DNA of 64,000 nt from an uncultured Planctomycetaceae bacterium. Lineage in GTDB: Bacteria > Planctomycetota > Planctomycetia > Pirellulales > Pirellulaceae. The translations under genes and the position numbers were made by a program. Location: NCBI GenBank assembly GCA_937862885.1, contig CALMEE010000143.1, positions 23,941 to 87,940 on the forward strand. Direction: 5' to 3'. Below the pieces are notes generated by a model. The model was given only the letters and a program-made list of their open reading frames with translations, did no database searches and was not told the DNA's origin. Of this stretch, positions 36,451-46,296 are shown in pieces. Positions within the stretch are counted from its first letter, which is position 1; each line of letters opens with the position of its first letter.

Positions 36451-36808
36451 CGAACAATTGTCTGGTTAAGTTCGCGACGTGGCGTGAGCATATCGGTATG
36501 TCGGCAGCAGGCTTCACGTTGCTTTAAACTTGAACGAAGGGTGATCGACCAGACTAGAAATTCAATCGCTGGAATCGGGAAAGTTTACCTAATCAAATTT
36601 GTCAAGTGTCTAAATCGAAGAAAATATAGCGAATGTAGGGAAACCATTAATTGCATTGATTTGGGGGGTTGATCGATTTCAACCAACGATTGTTGAACTG
36701 CTTCACGGAATCGCAATTTTTGGTAATTAGTCGGTGATTCAGATTCTCGACAAATGACCGCTACGTGCTTATACTGGAGTCATCAAGTCGAACTATTAGG
36801 AGACCTTA
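36451..36808. other. Divergent intergenic region
   Basis: 358 bases between a reverse and a forward gene. No gene or palindrome recognised. AGGAGA at 36799-36804 is the ribosome-binding site of the next gene. Confidence 0.4.
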
Positions 36809-37279
36809 ATGAGCCAAAGCCCGAAGGAATATACGCCATTGTTCCAATACGAAGTCTCGACGGAGCAACCAAATGCGGTCATCGGTCACAGCAAGCACGA
36901 GACGAGCAATGAAGTAGTTGATTTGCTGCGACAACTTGTGATCGGACAGGATCGCCAGAATGAATTGCTGGAGGAACTTGTTGAACAGATGAATGCTCAG
37001 CAGAGGCAACGTGCAAACGAATTGGGGCAATGGAAAGACGCGAATCCTATTTTGGCTCGGCGTTGTCGCTTGGCTGCGGAAGCACTTGGTCAAGTTCAAA
37101 CAGAATTTCTGCACAGCATGACTGTGGATGTCAACGAGAATTACGAAGCCATGATGGAAGGCGACTTTGTGCTTAATGAATTTGTTGACAAATACGGGCC
37201 GAGACTGGCCCATCTCAACGGTGTGTTGCAGTTGTTATCCCAGTTGGGAAGTAATAACCACAATCATTCCAGTCTTTAA
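36809..37279 (+). CDS. Hypothetical soluble helical protein
   Basis: 156 residues. Strong AGGAGA six bases or so before the ATG. The middle (EVVDLLRQLVIGQDRQNELLEELVEQMNAQQRQRANELG) is a coiled-coil-like helix, and the C-terminal half is helical and acidic (MTVDVNENYEAMMEGDFVLNEFVDKYG). No signal peptide. Not recognised as a known family; the length and style match planctomycete-restricted proteins. 33 bases upstream of the alpha/beta hydrolase gene. Confidence 0.7.
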   Translation: MSQSPKEYTPLFQYEVSTEQPNAVIGHSKHETSNEVVDLLRQLVIGQDRQNELLEELVEQMNAQQRQRANELGQWKDANPILARRCRLAAEALGQVQTEFLHSMTVDVNENYEAMMEGDFVLNEFVDKYGPRLAHLNGVLQLLSQLGSNNHNHSSL

Positions 37280-37312
37280 AATCGGCCTCGTTAGCCACGG
37301 ATCCTCTCATCG

Positions 37313-38182
37313 ATGAACGGCGAACTTGTTCGGGTCCAAACGGCCGACAATGTGCATTTGCATGGACTTGTTTTGCCATCCAAGGCGCGAGGAGAAACCA
37401 CGATTGATGCGGCCGTTTTTATTCATGGGCTTGCCGGTAATTTCTACGGCTCGCGCCTGGATGAATATGTGGCGAGCGAAATGCATCAGTGCGGGATCAC
37501 TGTAGCCCGCATCAATACACGCGGGCACGATAACGTCAACCAGACTTCCAAAAACGGCCAGACGGTAACCCAAGGTGCTGCTTACGAAATCGTCGATGAT
37601 TGCCGATACGATGTACGGGCTTGGTGTGACTTTCTTGTTGAGCGCGGTCACCAGCGACTGCTGTTGATGGGACATAGTCTGGGTGCGATTAAATCGATTT
37701 ATTCGCAGGCCCTCGACGCGCATCCGAACGTCGTAGGTATCGTGGCAATTTCGGCATCGAGATTGAGCTATGAGAAATTTTTGGACCTGCCAACAGCGAT
37801 AAAATTAAAACATTGGCTCAAAGTCGCTGATGCGCATATCGCCGCGTCACAGGGCGAAACATTGCTGGCTGTTGATTTTCCGTTTCCCACATTGATTTCA
37901 GCCGCCGCCTATCGAGACAAATACGGTGAAGCAGACCGTTACAACTGGCTGAAGTATATTCAGCAGGTCAACGTTCCGACGTTGTTGACTTTTGGCTCAC
38001 GTGAACTTGCGGAGCATTCAGCATTCATTGACATCTTGAATGATATCGAGCAGCTCAACTTAGATCCCTCGCTATTTGAAATTGGTGTCATCGAGGGTGC
38101 CAACCACTTCTACGTAGCACGACTTAAGTTGTTGGGAGATCAGATAGTAAAGTGGTTGCGGAATCATGACGGTGTCTCTTAG
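37313..38182 (+). CDS. Alpha/beta hydrolase (DUF1749-like)
   Basis: 289 residues. Oxyanion-type FIHGLAGNFYG, nucleophile elbow LLLMGHSLGAIKSIY (Ser in GHSLG), an Asp-containing strand VPTLLTFGSRELAEHS and C-terminal catalytic His in GANHFYVARLK. NTRGHDNV resembles the DUF1749/Fus2-related lineage that hydrolyses esters or acts on siderophore-like compounds. No leader, so cytosolic. Probably co-transcribed with the upstream helical protein. Confidence 0.8.
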   Translation: MNGELVRVQTADNVHLHGLVLPSKARGETTIDAAVFIHGLAGNFYGSRLDEYVASEMHQCGITVARINTRGHDNVNQTSKNGQTVTQGAAYEIVDDCRYDVRAWCDFLVERGHQRLLLMGHSLGAIKSIYSQALDAHPNVVGIVAISASRLSYEKFLDLPTAIKLKHWLKVADAHIAASQGETLLAVDFPFPTLISAAAYRDKYGEADRYNWLKYIQQVNVPTLLTFGSRELAEHSAFIDILNDIEQLNLDPSLFEIGVIEGANHFYVARLKLLGDQIVKWLRNHDGVS

Positions 38183-38736
38183 CCGCTTTTGAAATTGGCG
38201 ACGCTAGTCAGCCATGGAGGGCACAGAGTTTGCAGAGCGAGGGATTTGACTTCGTCAATGAATTTCGAGAATGGTTCGACCAAGCCAAACTACTCGACCG
38301 ACCATTGCAACAACAAATTGTCCCCAATCGACAAGTTTGGCGGAGCGTGTAGATCTGAGACATCTTCTCGCCCGATGAGGGGGTGCAATTTAATTGAAGC
38401 AATTCGATTTTCCCTTTCGACTTCTCGAGTTGAAGCCAGGCGGGTTGGTCGCGGCGGGCCTACTTTACCCAGTTCTAGCTACGATTATTGAGCTTTGCTT
38501 AAATTCGACCGCAAAAAGTGAAAAAAAGTGCTTGCATCGGATATGCTTATATCGAAGAAAAATAATTCAAAAAAGTCGAATGTCGGCCGGATAATGCATG
38601 AATTGGTCTTTTCAGTAGTTTTGCTTTTTAGCAAACTGCCTTCACAGATAGGTTGACCAAAAGACCTGGAGTTTGTGTGCCTATTGGGTTTACGCAGCAA
38701 ACCAATTTTGTTTAAGAGAATACACCGACGATTCAA
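38183..38736. other. Intergenic region upstream of the polysaccharide island
   Basis: About 550 bases without a supported gene; AT-rich in the part next to fcl, which fits a promoter region. No operator or attachment site recognised. Confidence 0.4.
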
Positions 38737-39798
38737 ATGCGCAATTCCACAACTGAACTGCTCAACGCAAAGATTTATATTGCCGGGCATCGAGGCATGG
38801 TCGGCTCTGCGGTTTGCCGCCGGTTAGGGAGCATTGGTTGCCAAAACTTGGTGGTGCGCGACTCAAGACAACTCGATTTGCGCGACCAATCAGCCGTGCA
38901 TGAGTTCTTCGCTTGCGAGCGTCCCGAGGTCGTTGTGTTTTGTGCTGCAAAAGTTGGCGGTATCCACGCGAATAATGCTTATCCGGCCGAATTCATCTAT
39001 GACAATCTGATGATGGCGGCAAATGCCGTTCATGCGGCGTATATCAACCGTGCGCGTCGTTTTTTGTTCTTGGGCAGCACCTGCATTTATCCTCGGGAGA
39101 CTGCGCAACCCATTCAAGAATCAGCGTTATTGACCAGCCCTCTAGAAAAAACCAACGAAGCCTACGCGATTGCAAAGATCAGTGGCCTGAAGATGTGTGA
39201 GTTCTATCGGCGGCAGTACGGAGTCATGTTCCACTCAGCCATGCCCACGAATTTGTATGGACCGGGAGACAACTATCATCCAGAGAATTCACACGTTCTG
39301 CCTGCCATGATTCGTCGGTTTCATGAGGCAGTCCAGCAGCGGTTGCCGGAGGTCGTTATCTGGGGAACAGGCAAGCCCCGCCGTGACTTGTTGCACGTCG
39401 ATGATTTGGCAGCGGCGATTGAGCTCCTACTAACGGTGGAAAATCCTCCTGATTGGGTAAATGTCGGATCAGGGGTCGACGTTTCGATCAGGGAATTGGC
39501 TGATACGGTAGCCGAAATTGTTGGATTCAAAGGTGAAATCAAGCATGACTTGTCCAAGCCCGATGGAACCATGCTCAAGTTGGCTGATATTTCAACCATT
39601 CGAGGGCTGGGATGGCAACCGCAGATCAGTTTGCGGCGGGGAATTGAGGACACTTATCGAGATTTTTGTAATTCATATCGAAGCGGTTCCAGCGGTGAAC
39701 GAACGCATGAACTGAGCGGCAACCCGTTGGAAAACGCCATCGATTCACCAGGTTCTAAACAGAGAATAATGCCTGGCCAACAAAAAAGTTGTGCATGA
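38737..39798 (+). CDS. fcl: GDP-L-fucose synthase
   Basis: 353 residues; extended SDR fold. NAD(P) motif [34 protein letters not shown], active-site Tyr-Lys in [33 protein letters not shown] and [10 protein letters not shown]. Epimerises and reduces GDP-4-keto-6-deoxymannose, the product of Gmd, to GDP-fucose. The last 30 or so residues are polar and extend past the usual end. First gene of the sugar-nucleotide island, 52 bases before gmd. Confidence 0.95.
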   Translation: MRNSTTELLNAKIYIAGHRGMVGSAVCRRLGSIGCQNLVVRDSRQLDLRDQSAVHEFFACERPEVVVFCAAKVGGIHANNAYPAEFIYDNLMMAANAVHAAYINRARRFLFLGSTCIYPRETAQPIQESALLTSPLEKTNEAYAIAKISGLKMCEFYRRQYGVMFHSAMPTNLYGPGDNYHPENSHVLPAMIRRFHEAVQQRLPEVVIWGTGKPRRDLLHVDDLAAAIELLLTVENPPDWVNVGSGVDVSIRELADTVAEIVGFKGEIKHDLSKPDGTMLKLADISTIRGLGWQPQISLRRGIEDTYRDFCNSYRSGSSGERTHELSGNPLENAIDSPGSKQRIMPGQQKSCA

Positions 39799-39850
39799 AG
39801 CACGCAACCAAAAACTAGACGTCACTTAACTCATTGAGCAAAGGATTGAA

Positions 39851-40888
39851 ATGACACGACGCGCGTTGATCACAGGAATCACGGGGCAGGATGGCTCCTA
39901 CTTGGCCGAGCTATTGCTAGAGAAAGGCTATGAGGTCCATGGTATTGTCAGAAGAAGTAGCAGCTTCAACACGGCGCGCATCGAACACCTTTACAAAGAC
40001 CCACATGACCCCAGCGCGAGAATGTTCTTGCATTATGGCGACTTGACGGATGGGCAAAACATCTCACGTCTCGTACATGAATTGGAGCCAGATGAAATCT
40101 ACAATTTGGGTGCACAAAGCCATGTGCGAGTTTCGTTTGATGAGCCCAACTACACATTGCAAGCGGTCGGGCGCGGTGCCCTCAATGTGTTGGAAGCGGC
40201 ACGGCAATTGAATAAACGCAAAGAGGTGCGAGTCTATCAAGCTTCTTCGTCCGAGATGTATGGGGACGTCGTCGAGACTCCACAGCGTGAGACCACTCCA
40301 TTTCGTCCGCAAAGTCCCTATGCTTGCGCGAAGGTTTATGCTTTTTACCAAACCGTAAATTACCGAGAAGCCTATAATCTGTTCGCCGTCAATGGCATTC
40401 TGTTCAACCACGAATCACCTCGCCGCGGCGAGACCTTCGTGACCCGTAAAATCACGCGCGCCGCGACGCGGATTAAGGTCGGGCTACAAGACAAGCTATT
40501 CTTGGGTAATCTCGATGCCAAACGCGATTGGGGTTACGCGAAAGATTATGTAGAAGGGATGTGGATGATGTTGCAGTACCATGAACCACATGACTTCGTT
40601 CTGGCGACAGGCGAAACCTATTCGATCCGACAGTTTCTCGATTTTTCATTTGAGTACCTCGGATTAGATTGGAAAAAATATGTGGAAATGGATCAGCGTT
40701 ATTTGCGTCCGACCGAGGTGAATTTGCTGTTAGGTGATTGTAGCAAAGCGAAACAACTGCTCGGATGGCAACCCAAAGTCAATTGCCAAGGTCTCGCGAA
40801 ACTGATGATCGATCACGATCTGTCGCTGGCGGAGGCAGAGGTTGCCAAGCGAGACTTCGAGCGGAGACAACTTCGCCTGAGTGCTTAA
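39851..40888 (+). CDS. gmd: GDP-mannose 4,6-dehydratase, copy 1
   Basis: 345 residues. [20 protein letters not shown] nucleotide-binding start, [18 protein letters not shown], active-site [12 protein letters not shown] (Tyr and Lys), [20 protein letters not shown] (GDP-binding, typical of Gmd). Produces GDP-4-keto-6-deoxymannose for Fcl. A second, closely related gene lies at 42.8 kb. Confidence 0.95.
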   Translation: MTRRALITGITGQDGSYLAELLLEKGYEVHGIVRRSSSFNTARIEHLYKDPHDPSARMFLHYGDLTDGQNISRLVHELEPDEIYNLGAQSHVRVSFDEPNYTLQAVGRGALNVLEAARQLNKRKEVRVYQASSSEMYGDVVETPQRETTPFRPQSPYACAKVYAFYQTVNYREAYNLFAVNGILFNHESPRRGETFVTRKITRAATRIKVGLQDKLFLGNLDAKRDWGYAKDYVEGMWMMLQYHEPHDFVLATGETYSIRQFLDFSFEYLGLDWKKYVEMDQRYLRPTEVNLLLGDCSKAKQLLGWQPKVNCQGLAKLMIDHDLSLAEAEVAKRDFERRQLRLSA

Positions 40889-41076
40889 GCAGCCCAGGAT
40901 TGTGGATTCTGGACAAGGATCCCAACAACCTTTTCCAATTTAAATAATCTCGCAGCCGCATTGCCTAACCAACCGTGCGGCTGTTCTTGTTTTCAAAAAG
41001 CCGATTATGATGAGGTGTGAGATGCACAAGGTCGCTGGACGCCGCAAATTTTGAAGCATAGAAAGCACTGAGACGA

Positions 41077-42171
41077 TTGGCCGTGGAAAACGAACGAGTA
41101 ATCCTAGTGACCGGTGGTGCCGGATTTATCGGCAGCCACCTTGTACGGCAATTGCTCCGACACACGAATGCTCAAGTTGTTAACCTGGACTTGCTGACCT
41201 ATGCCGGAAATTTGGCGTCCTTGGCCGATATCGAGACCAATCCTCGGTATCATTTTCGCCAAGCGAATATCAGTGAACCAGCCGCGCTGCAATCGATCTT
41301 CGCTGAGTTCCAGCCAAGTACGGTAGTTCACTTAGCGGCCGAGTCACATGTCGACCGTTCCATTGCTGGACCGGATACGTTTATAGAAACGAATGTCATC
41401 GGCACTTATCATCTCCTACAAGTCACCCGAGAACGGTTTGAAACCCTCGATGCGTTTCAGCAAGATCGATTTCGGTTTATCCACATTTCAACCGATGAGA
41501 TTTTTGGGTCTCTTGATCTCGGCGCCCCGAAGTTTAATGAACACGCGAGGTATCAACCTCGCTCACCCTATTCCGCCAGTAAAGCCGCAGCCGATCATTT
41601 CGTTCGAGCGTGGCGAGAGACGTTTGGCTTGCCGACAATCGTGGCCGTCTGTTCGAACAATTTCGGACCGAACCAGCACTTGGAAAAATTGATTCCCAAA
41701 TCCATATTGCACGCAGTGCATGGCAGGCCGATTCCCATTTACGGGGACGGACAGAATATTCGAGATTGGCTGTATGTAGTAGAATCGGCGGCCGCGCTGC
41801 TCTTGGTTTGTGAGCGCGGTCAGGTAGGCGAAACCTACCTGATTGGCGGGGAGCAAGAGTTGACGAACCTCGAACTCGTCACGCGAATTTGCCAACTCAT
41901 GGACGAAATCTATCCTGCGTCCAACAACCCGGCAATGGCGGACCTCGTTCAAGCCGGGATGTCATACGCCAATCTGATTCAGTTCGTAGAGGATCGTAAG
42001 GGGCATGATTTTCGCTATGCTTTGGATTGCAGATTAACGAAAAATCAGTTGGGCTGGCGCGCCTCGTCGAATTTTGATCAACAGCTCAAGGAGACGGTTG
42101 CCTGGTATGTGCAACAGATTCGCGTGAATTCACCTTGGATTCAACGTGCCTTGGCCTCTTTAAATCCATGA
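41077..42171 (+). CDS. rfbB: dTDP-glucose 4,6-dehydratase-like enzyme
   Basis: 364 residues. VTGGAGFIGSHLVRQLL, STDEIFGSL, active-site YSASKAAADHFV, NNFGPNQHLEKLIPKSI, YGDGQNIRDWLYV and the RfbB-like DRKGHDFRYALDCRLTKNQLGW. Start is TTG at 41077 or GTG at 41083; no ribosome-binding site decides it. Makes dTDP-4-keto-6-deoxyglucose, but no rfbA, rfbC or rfbD partner is in the window, so a related 4,6-dehydratase on another nucleotide sugar is possible. Confidence 0.85.
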   Translation: MAVENERVILVTGGAGFIGSHLVRQLLRHTNAQVVNLDLLTYAGNLASLADIETNPRYHFRQANISEPAALQSIFAEFQPSTVVHLAAESHVDRSIAGPDTFIETNVIGTYHLLQVTRERFETLDAFQQDRFRFIHISTDEIFGSLDLGAPKFNEHARYQPRSPYSASKAAADHFVRAWRETFGLPTIVAVCSNNFGPNQHLEKLIPKSILHAVHGRPIPIYGDGQNIRDWLYVVESAAALLLVCERGQVGETYLIGGEQELTNLELVTRICQLMDEIYPASNNPAMADLVQAGMSYANLIQFVEDRKGHDFRYALDCRLTKNQLGWRASSNFDQQLKETVAWYVQQIRVNSPWIQRALASLNP

Positions 42172-42798
42172 GCCCTACGTACTGCGGATCGATCAAGTCT
42201 TGAGCATGGGCAACTGGTTTGTAACGCCTTTCAGCGACGCTCAACAACTAAGCAAGACTTACTCTTTTGCCGACAAGCCATACTGATTGGGGTTGAATCC
42301 AATAGTTGAAGACTACTTAACTTGCGGAATGCACCGAAACGTTACAAACCGCCAAATCGCTAAAGTGGGCAAAAATCTCCCTTAAACAAGGTGATCGGGA
42401 TTATCGGTTTTTTCGTGGCATTTTACGACCCAATCGCTCATGTTACGATGAAGGAAGTGCAATACTTCATTGGTGTTTTTCATCCCCCAGCAGTTTAGCA
42501 TCGTCAATTTGCTTGCGGTCGTTGCGTTCGACGTTACGATCCAGATTTTCTGGCATCCGTTAGAGTTGATTCCTTGAGTGCAGGGTGCCCGTCAATCAAG
42601 GCGTATGAGTTCAATTTGCTAATAGGTATGCAATGGTGGATTTACGCGTGAGCGACGTGAATGATTAAAACTCCAATGGTCTTCGCCATTCAAATCGACG
42701 TCGCGAGTCGAATCGTGATCGGCACGATCCTTGTTCAACGCGTTAACTCGGAACCCTTTTTTCACTTTTGACCAGGCATTTTTGCTGACGAAGCTTCG
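42172..42798. other. Intergenic region between rfbB-like gene and second gmd
   Basis: 627 bases, no gene. Holds a perfect 11-base inverted repeat, GGTTTGTAACG (42216-42226) and CGTTACAAACC (42340-42350), 113 bases apart. A promoter for the second half of the island is likely here. Confidence 0.45.
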
Positions 42799-43809
42799 AT
42801 GACAAAGCGTGCTTTAATCACTGGAATCACTGGTCAAGACGGCTCTTATTTGGCGGAGCTTTTGCTTGAAAAGGGGTACGAAGTTCACGGCATTGTAAGG
42901 CGTTCCAGTTCATTTAACACTGGCCGCATCGATCACATCTATCGAGATCCGCACGATGCATCCGCTAGAATTTTTTTGCATTACGGCGATGTTACGGACG
43001 GTCAACATATTACGAATCTGGTCCAAGAAATCGAGCCCGACGAGGTGTACAATTTAGCTGCCCAAAGCCACGTGCGAGTTTCATTTGACCAACCCAACTA
43101 CACGTTGCAAGTTGTCGGGGCAGGGGCGTTAAATGTTTTGGAAGCGGTGCGAAAGCTGAATCAACGCAAGCCAGTTAAAGTCTATCAAGCAAGTAGCAGC
43201 GAAATGTACGGAGCGGCAACGGAAATTCCTCAAACGGAAACGACGGCCTTTCGACCGCAAAGCCCATACGCATGTGCCAAAGCATACGCATTCTATCAGA
43301 CCGTGAATTACCGCGAGGCCTATGGTCTGTTTGCCGTCAACGGCATTCTCTTCAATCACGAGTCGCCGCGCCGCGGAGAAACGTTTGTGACACGTAAGAT
43401 TACTCGTGCGGCCGCTAGAATCAAACTCGGGCAACAACAAAAGCTGTTTTTGGGGAACCTCGACACGAAACGCGATTGGGGATTTGCTGGTGACTACGTT
43501 GTCGGGATGTGGTTGATGCTGCAGCATGACCAGGCCGAAGACTTTGTATTGGCGACGGGCGAGGCGCATTCGATTCGTGAGTTCTTGGATTTCACTTTCC
43601 AACGTTTGGGACTGAACTGGCGGGATCATGTTGAAATTGACCCGCGTTATTTCCGTCCGGCCGAACCGCACGTCCTGTTGGGAGACGCCTCAAAAGCGCG
43701 CAGCATTTTGGGTTGGAAGCCGACCGTCGATTGTCGGCAACTGGCGGAGTTAATGGTTGACCATGATCTCAAGTTGGCGGAGTCAGAAGCAGAAGCCTGC
43801 GCAAAGTAA
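42799..43809 (+). CDS. gmd: GDP-mannose 4,6-dehydratase, copy 2
   Basis: 336 residues, roughly three quarters identical by eye to copy 1 (39851-40888), with the same motifs: [61 protein letters not shown]. Differences cluster in the C-terminal third. Either redundant or feeding a separate branch such as GDP-rhamnose or GDP-6-deoxy-4-amino sugars. Confidence 0.93.
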   Translation: MTKRALITGITGQDGSYLAELLLEKGYEVHGIVRRSSSFNTGRIDHIYRDPHDASARIFLHYGDVTDGQHITNLVQEIEPDEVYNLAAQSHVRVSFDQPNYTLQVVGAGALNVLEAVRKLNQRKPVKVYQASSSEMYGAATEIPQTETTAFRPQSPYACAKAYAFYQTVNYREAYGLFAVNGILFNHESPRRGETFVTRKITRAAARIKLGQQQKLFLGNLDTKRDWGFAGDYVVGMWLMLQHDQAEDFVLATGEAHSIREFLDFTFQRLGLNWRDHVEIDPRYFRPAEPHVLLGDASKARSILGWKPTVDCRQLAELMVDHDLKLAESEAEACAK

Positions 43810-43975
43810 CTGAAGGGGAAATGTAAACCAAAATCATGAAACAATATTGGTGTTGGGCACGGATGCGTATTTAAAATAGGTGTGGAAGATCGTGGCTGGC
43901 ATTAAATAAGCAGTGACTTATTTTCAATAAACATAAATTAATAGAAGTTAAAGACAAACAGGATAGAGTTGAATT

Positions 43976-44944
43976 ATGAGTAAGAATTTTGCACTGGTTG
44001 GAGTTGCTGGGTTTATCGCCCCCAAACATCTCAAGGCCATCAAAGAGACGGGTAATAACCTGCTGGGTGCCATGGACAAACATGACGCAGTTGGGATTAT
44101 GGACAGTTATTTTCCGGAGGCGAATTTCTTCACTGAGTTTGAACGGTTCGATCGATTCTTGGAAAAACAGCGACGGGGCGGACCTGAACAGCAGATTGAC
44201 TTTTTGTCGATTTGCTCTCCTAACTATTTGCATGATGCACATTGCCGGTTGGCATTGAGAATTGGGGCTCATGCAATTTGTGAGAAGCCGTTGGTTATCA
44301 ACCCGTGGAATCTCGACCAATTACGCGAATTGGAAGCGGAGTATCAACGCCGGGTCTATACCGTTTTGCAATTGCGACTGCATCCAGAGTTGATTCGCTT
44401 GAAAAAAGAGATCGAAGCCGGTGGTGCTGATCAACCGCGTAAAGAAGTTTGCTTGACGTATGTGACGCGGCGGGGGAGATGGTACCACCAATCTTGGAAA
44501 GGAAATGTCGAACTTTCAGGGGGAGTAGCCATGAATATTGGCATCCACTTCTTCGACTTTCTGGTCTGGTTGTACGGCGGGGCGCAGCGGAGCTTTTTGC
44601 ATTTGAACCAGCCAAGTCGCATGTCAGGCGTACTTGAACTCAATCATGCCCGCGTGCGTTGGTTTTTGTCAGTCGATGCCGCTGATTTGCCCGCAGAGGT
44701 CGTCGCTAAAGGTGGTCACGCTTATCGATCGATTACCGTTGATGGTCAAGAAATCGATCTATCGACTGGTTTCACGGATCTGCATACCGAAGTGTACAAG
44801 GATATCCTGGCTGGCGGAGGATTTGGGATCGAGGAAGCGCAGCCCGCGATCGAGTTGGTCTATCAAATTCGTACCAGCACGGTCGTCAATCCCAATGGAG
44901 TGGCCCATCCGGTTCTGCAAGGAAAGACGGTGTATAATGGGTAA
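43976..44944 (+). CDS. UDP-sugar 3-dehydrogenase, Gfo/Idh/MocA family (WbpB/WlbA-like)
   Basis: 322 residues. N-terminal ALVGVAGFIAPKHLKAIKET, SICSPNYLHDAHCRLALRIG, the family EKP motif in AHAICEKPLVINP, TVLQLRLHPELI, and YVTRRGRWYHQSWKG as in WbpB/WlbA enzymes that oxidise C3 of UDP-GlcNAc-uronate. MNIGIHFFDFLVWLYGG follows. Supplies the 3-keto substrate for the downstream aminotransferase. 45 bases upstream of the formyltransferase gene. Confidence 0.85.
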   Translation: MSKNFALVGVAGFIAPKHLKAIKETGNNLLGAMDKHDAVGIMDSYFPEANFFTEFERFDRFLEKQRRGGPEQQIDFLSICSPNYLHDAHCRLALRIGAHAICEKPLVINPWNLDQLRELEAEYQRRVYTVLQLRLHPELIRLKKEIEAGGADQPRKEVCLTYVTRRGRWYHQSWKGNVELSGGVAMNIGIHFFDFLVWLYGGAQRSFLHLNQPSRMSGVLELNHARVRWFLSVDAADLPAEVVAKGGHAYRSITVDGQEIDLSTGFTDLHTEVYKDILAGGGFGIEEAQPAIELVYQIRTSTVVNPNGVAHPVLQGKTVYNG

Positions 44945-44989
44945 CTTTTACCGCGATAACGCCAATCCGAGGGTGTTAGGTCGAATCTA

Positions 44990-46135
44990 ATGAAATCACT
45001 GATCCGCAGCTTTCCGGCGACGGCGACTCCTATCGCCGTGTTCGCCTATGACTTTCCGCATCGAAAGACGCGGGACTTTATCGTGGATTTGTTCTCGGCT
45101 GGATTTGCACAATTAGTGATATTGGCCGCCCCCAAAAAAGAATTGCCGTTTCAGGAGAATGTGACACCTTATCCGCGTGGTTTGTTGGGGGACCAACCAC
45201 TGAATACGGAAGTCGTGTGCGCCAACCTTAAACTCCCTTACTATCGAGTTGATCATGGGGACCAAGCGGCAATTGCCGAAATTGTGCAACGGCATGAGGT
45301 TCGATTTGGAGTCATTGCTGGGGCGCGAATCATCCCAGCGCCCGTGATTAAGAGTTTTGCCGATGGAATCATTAATTTTCACCCTGGACCGATTCCGGAA
45401 ACGTCTGGTTTAGACTCGTTGTATTATTGCCTTGAGCGAGGGATTCTCCCGGGTGTTACAACGCATTTTATTGATGCTCGAGTCGATGCTGGGTGGCAGG
45501 TGCGCTTTAACGAGTTGATGCTGCAAGGTTGCGAGACGCCAGAGATTGTGGTGGAGAACATCTATCGGCTGCAGAGAATCGCGCTGGCTGAATTGATGCA
45601 GGATATCCAAGCGGGAACGGTGCGCAGTGAGCAAATATTCCGTCCAGCGAAAAATGAACCAATCGACGCGAGTAGTAAACGCCAGATTATTCAACAGTTT
45701 GAAACTTGGCGAAGCCACGTTTTTGCCGTACAGCAGCAACGCGCCTTTTTCTCAGCTTGCGAGTTGGGGCGGGTGGTTGATATGGAAAAAATCTATCGCA
45801 GATTTCCCCCTTTGATTCATCGAGTCAATCCGCGTGGATGGACTCCTTTGGTCGTAGCCTGTTTCAACCAACATCAACAGGCGGCTCAATGGTTGATTGA
45901 TCGTGGCGCCGATGTCAACTACACTTCACCGAAAGGCACATCGGTGTTGATGTATGCCAAGACAAAACTTCTAAATGCCAAACAACGAGACTTTGACTTG
46001 CTCGCCTTGCTAATTCGGCATGGCGCTGATGTGAATCATTGCGACATGTTTGGCAAAACGGTGATCGATTATGTTCAAGAGGCGGGTGATTCGGAAATGG
46101 TAGAGTTTATGCGCAGCGTGTCGGTGAGCGCCTAG
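44990..46135 (+). CDS. Sugar N-formyltransferase with C-terminal ankyrin repeats
   Basis: 381 residues. The N-terminal formyltransferase domain (about 1-240) carries the catalytic Asn129-His131 in INFHPGPI and Asp166 in DARVDAG, the usual Asn-His-Asp triad using N10-formyl-THF. PLYxxL-like SGLDSLYYCLERG contacts the sugar phosphate end. Residues 250-380 are ankyrin repeats (NPRGWTPLVVACFNQHQQAA, LIDRGADVNYTSPKG, LIRHGADVNHCDMFG). The same architecture is known from QdtF of Providencia alcalifaciens, which N-formylates a 3-amino sugar. Between the WbpB-like and WbpE-like genes, so it probably formylates the 3-amino group they create. Confidence 0.85.
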   Translation: MKSLIRSFPATATPIAVFAYDFPHRKTRDFIVDLFSAGFAQLVILAAPKKELPFQENVTPYPRGLLGDQPLNTEVVCANLKLPYYRVDHGDQAAIAEIVQRHEVRFGVIAGARIIPAPVIKSFADGIINFHPGPIPETSGLDSLYYCLERGILPGVTTHFIDARVDAGWQVRFNELMLQGCETPEIVVENIYRLQRIALAELMQDIQAGTVRSEQIFRPAKNEPIDASSKRQIIQQFETWRSHVFAVQQQRAFFSACELGRVVDMEKIYRRFPPLIHRVNPRGWTPLVVACFNQHQQAAQWLIDRGADVNYTSPKGTSVLMYAKTKLLNAKQRDFDLLALLIRHGADVNHCDMFGKTVIDYVQEAGDSEMVEFMRSVSVSA

Positions 46136-46296
46136 GTACTTTATCCAAAATCGTCCAGCGTTGGCGTCGTAGATTCCGAGTTGCTGCGTTTGAAATACGC
46201 CGGTTCCTGGCTACCGGGCGGTCCGCGGAATAGGTTTCATACAATATTTTGGCTCTGGAAACAATCTAACATCTTGGTTTGCACAGGTAATTCACT

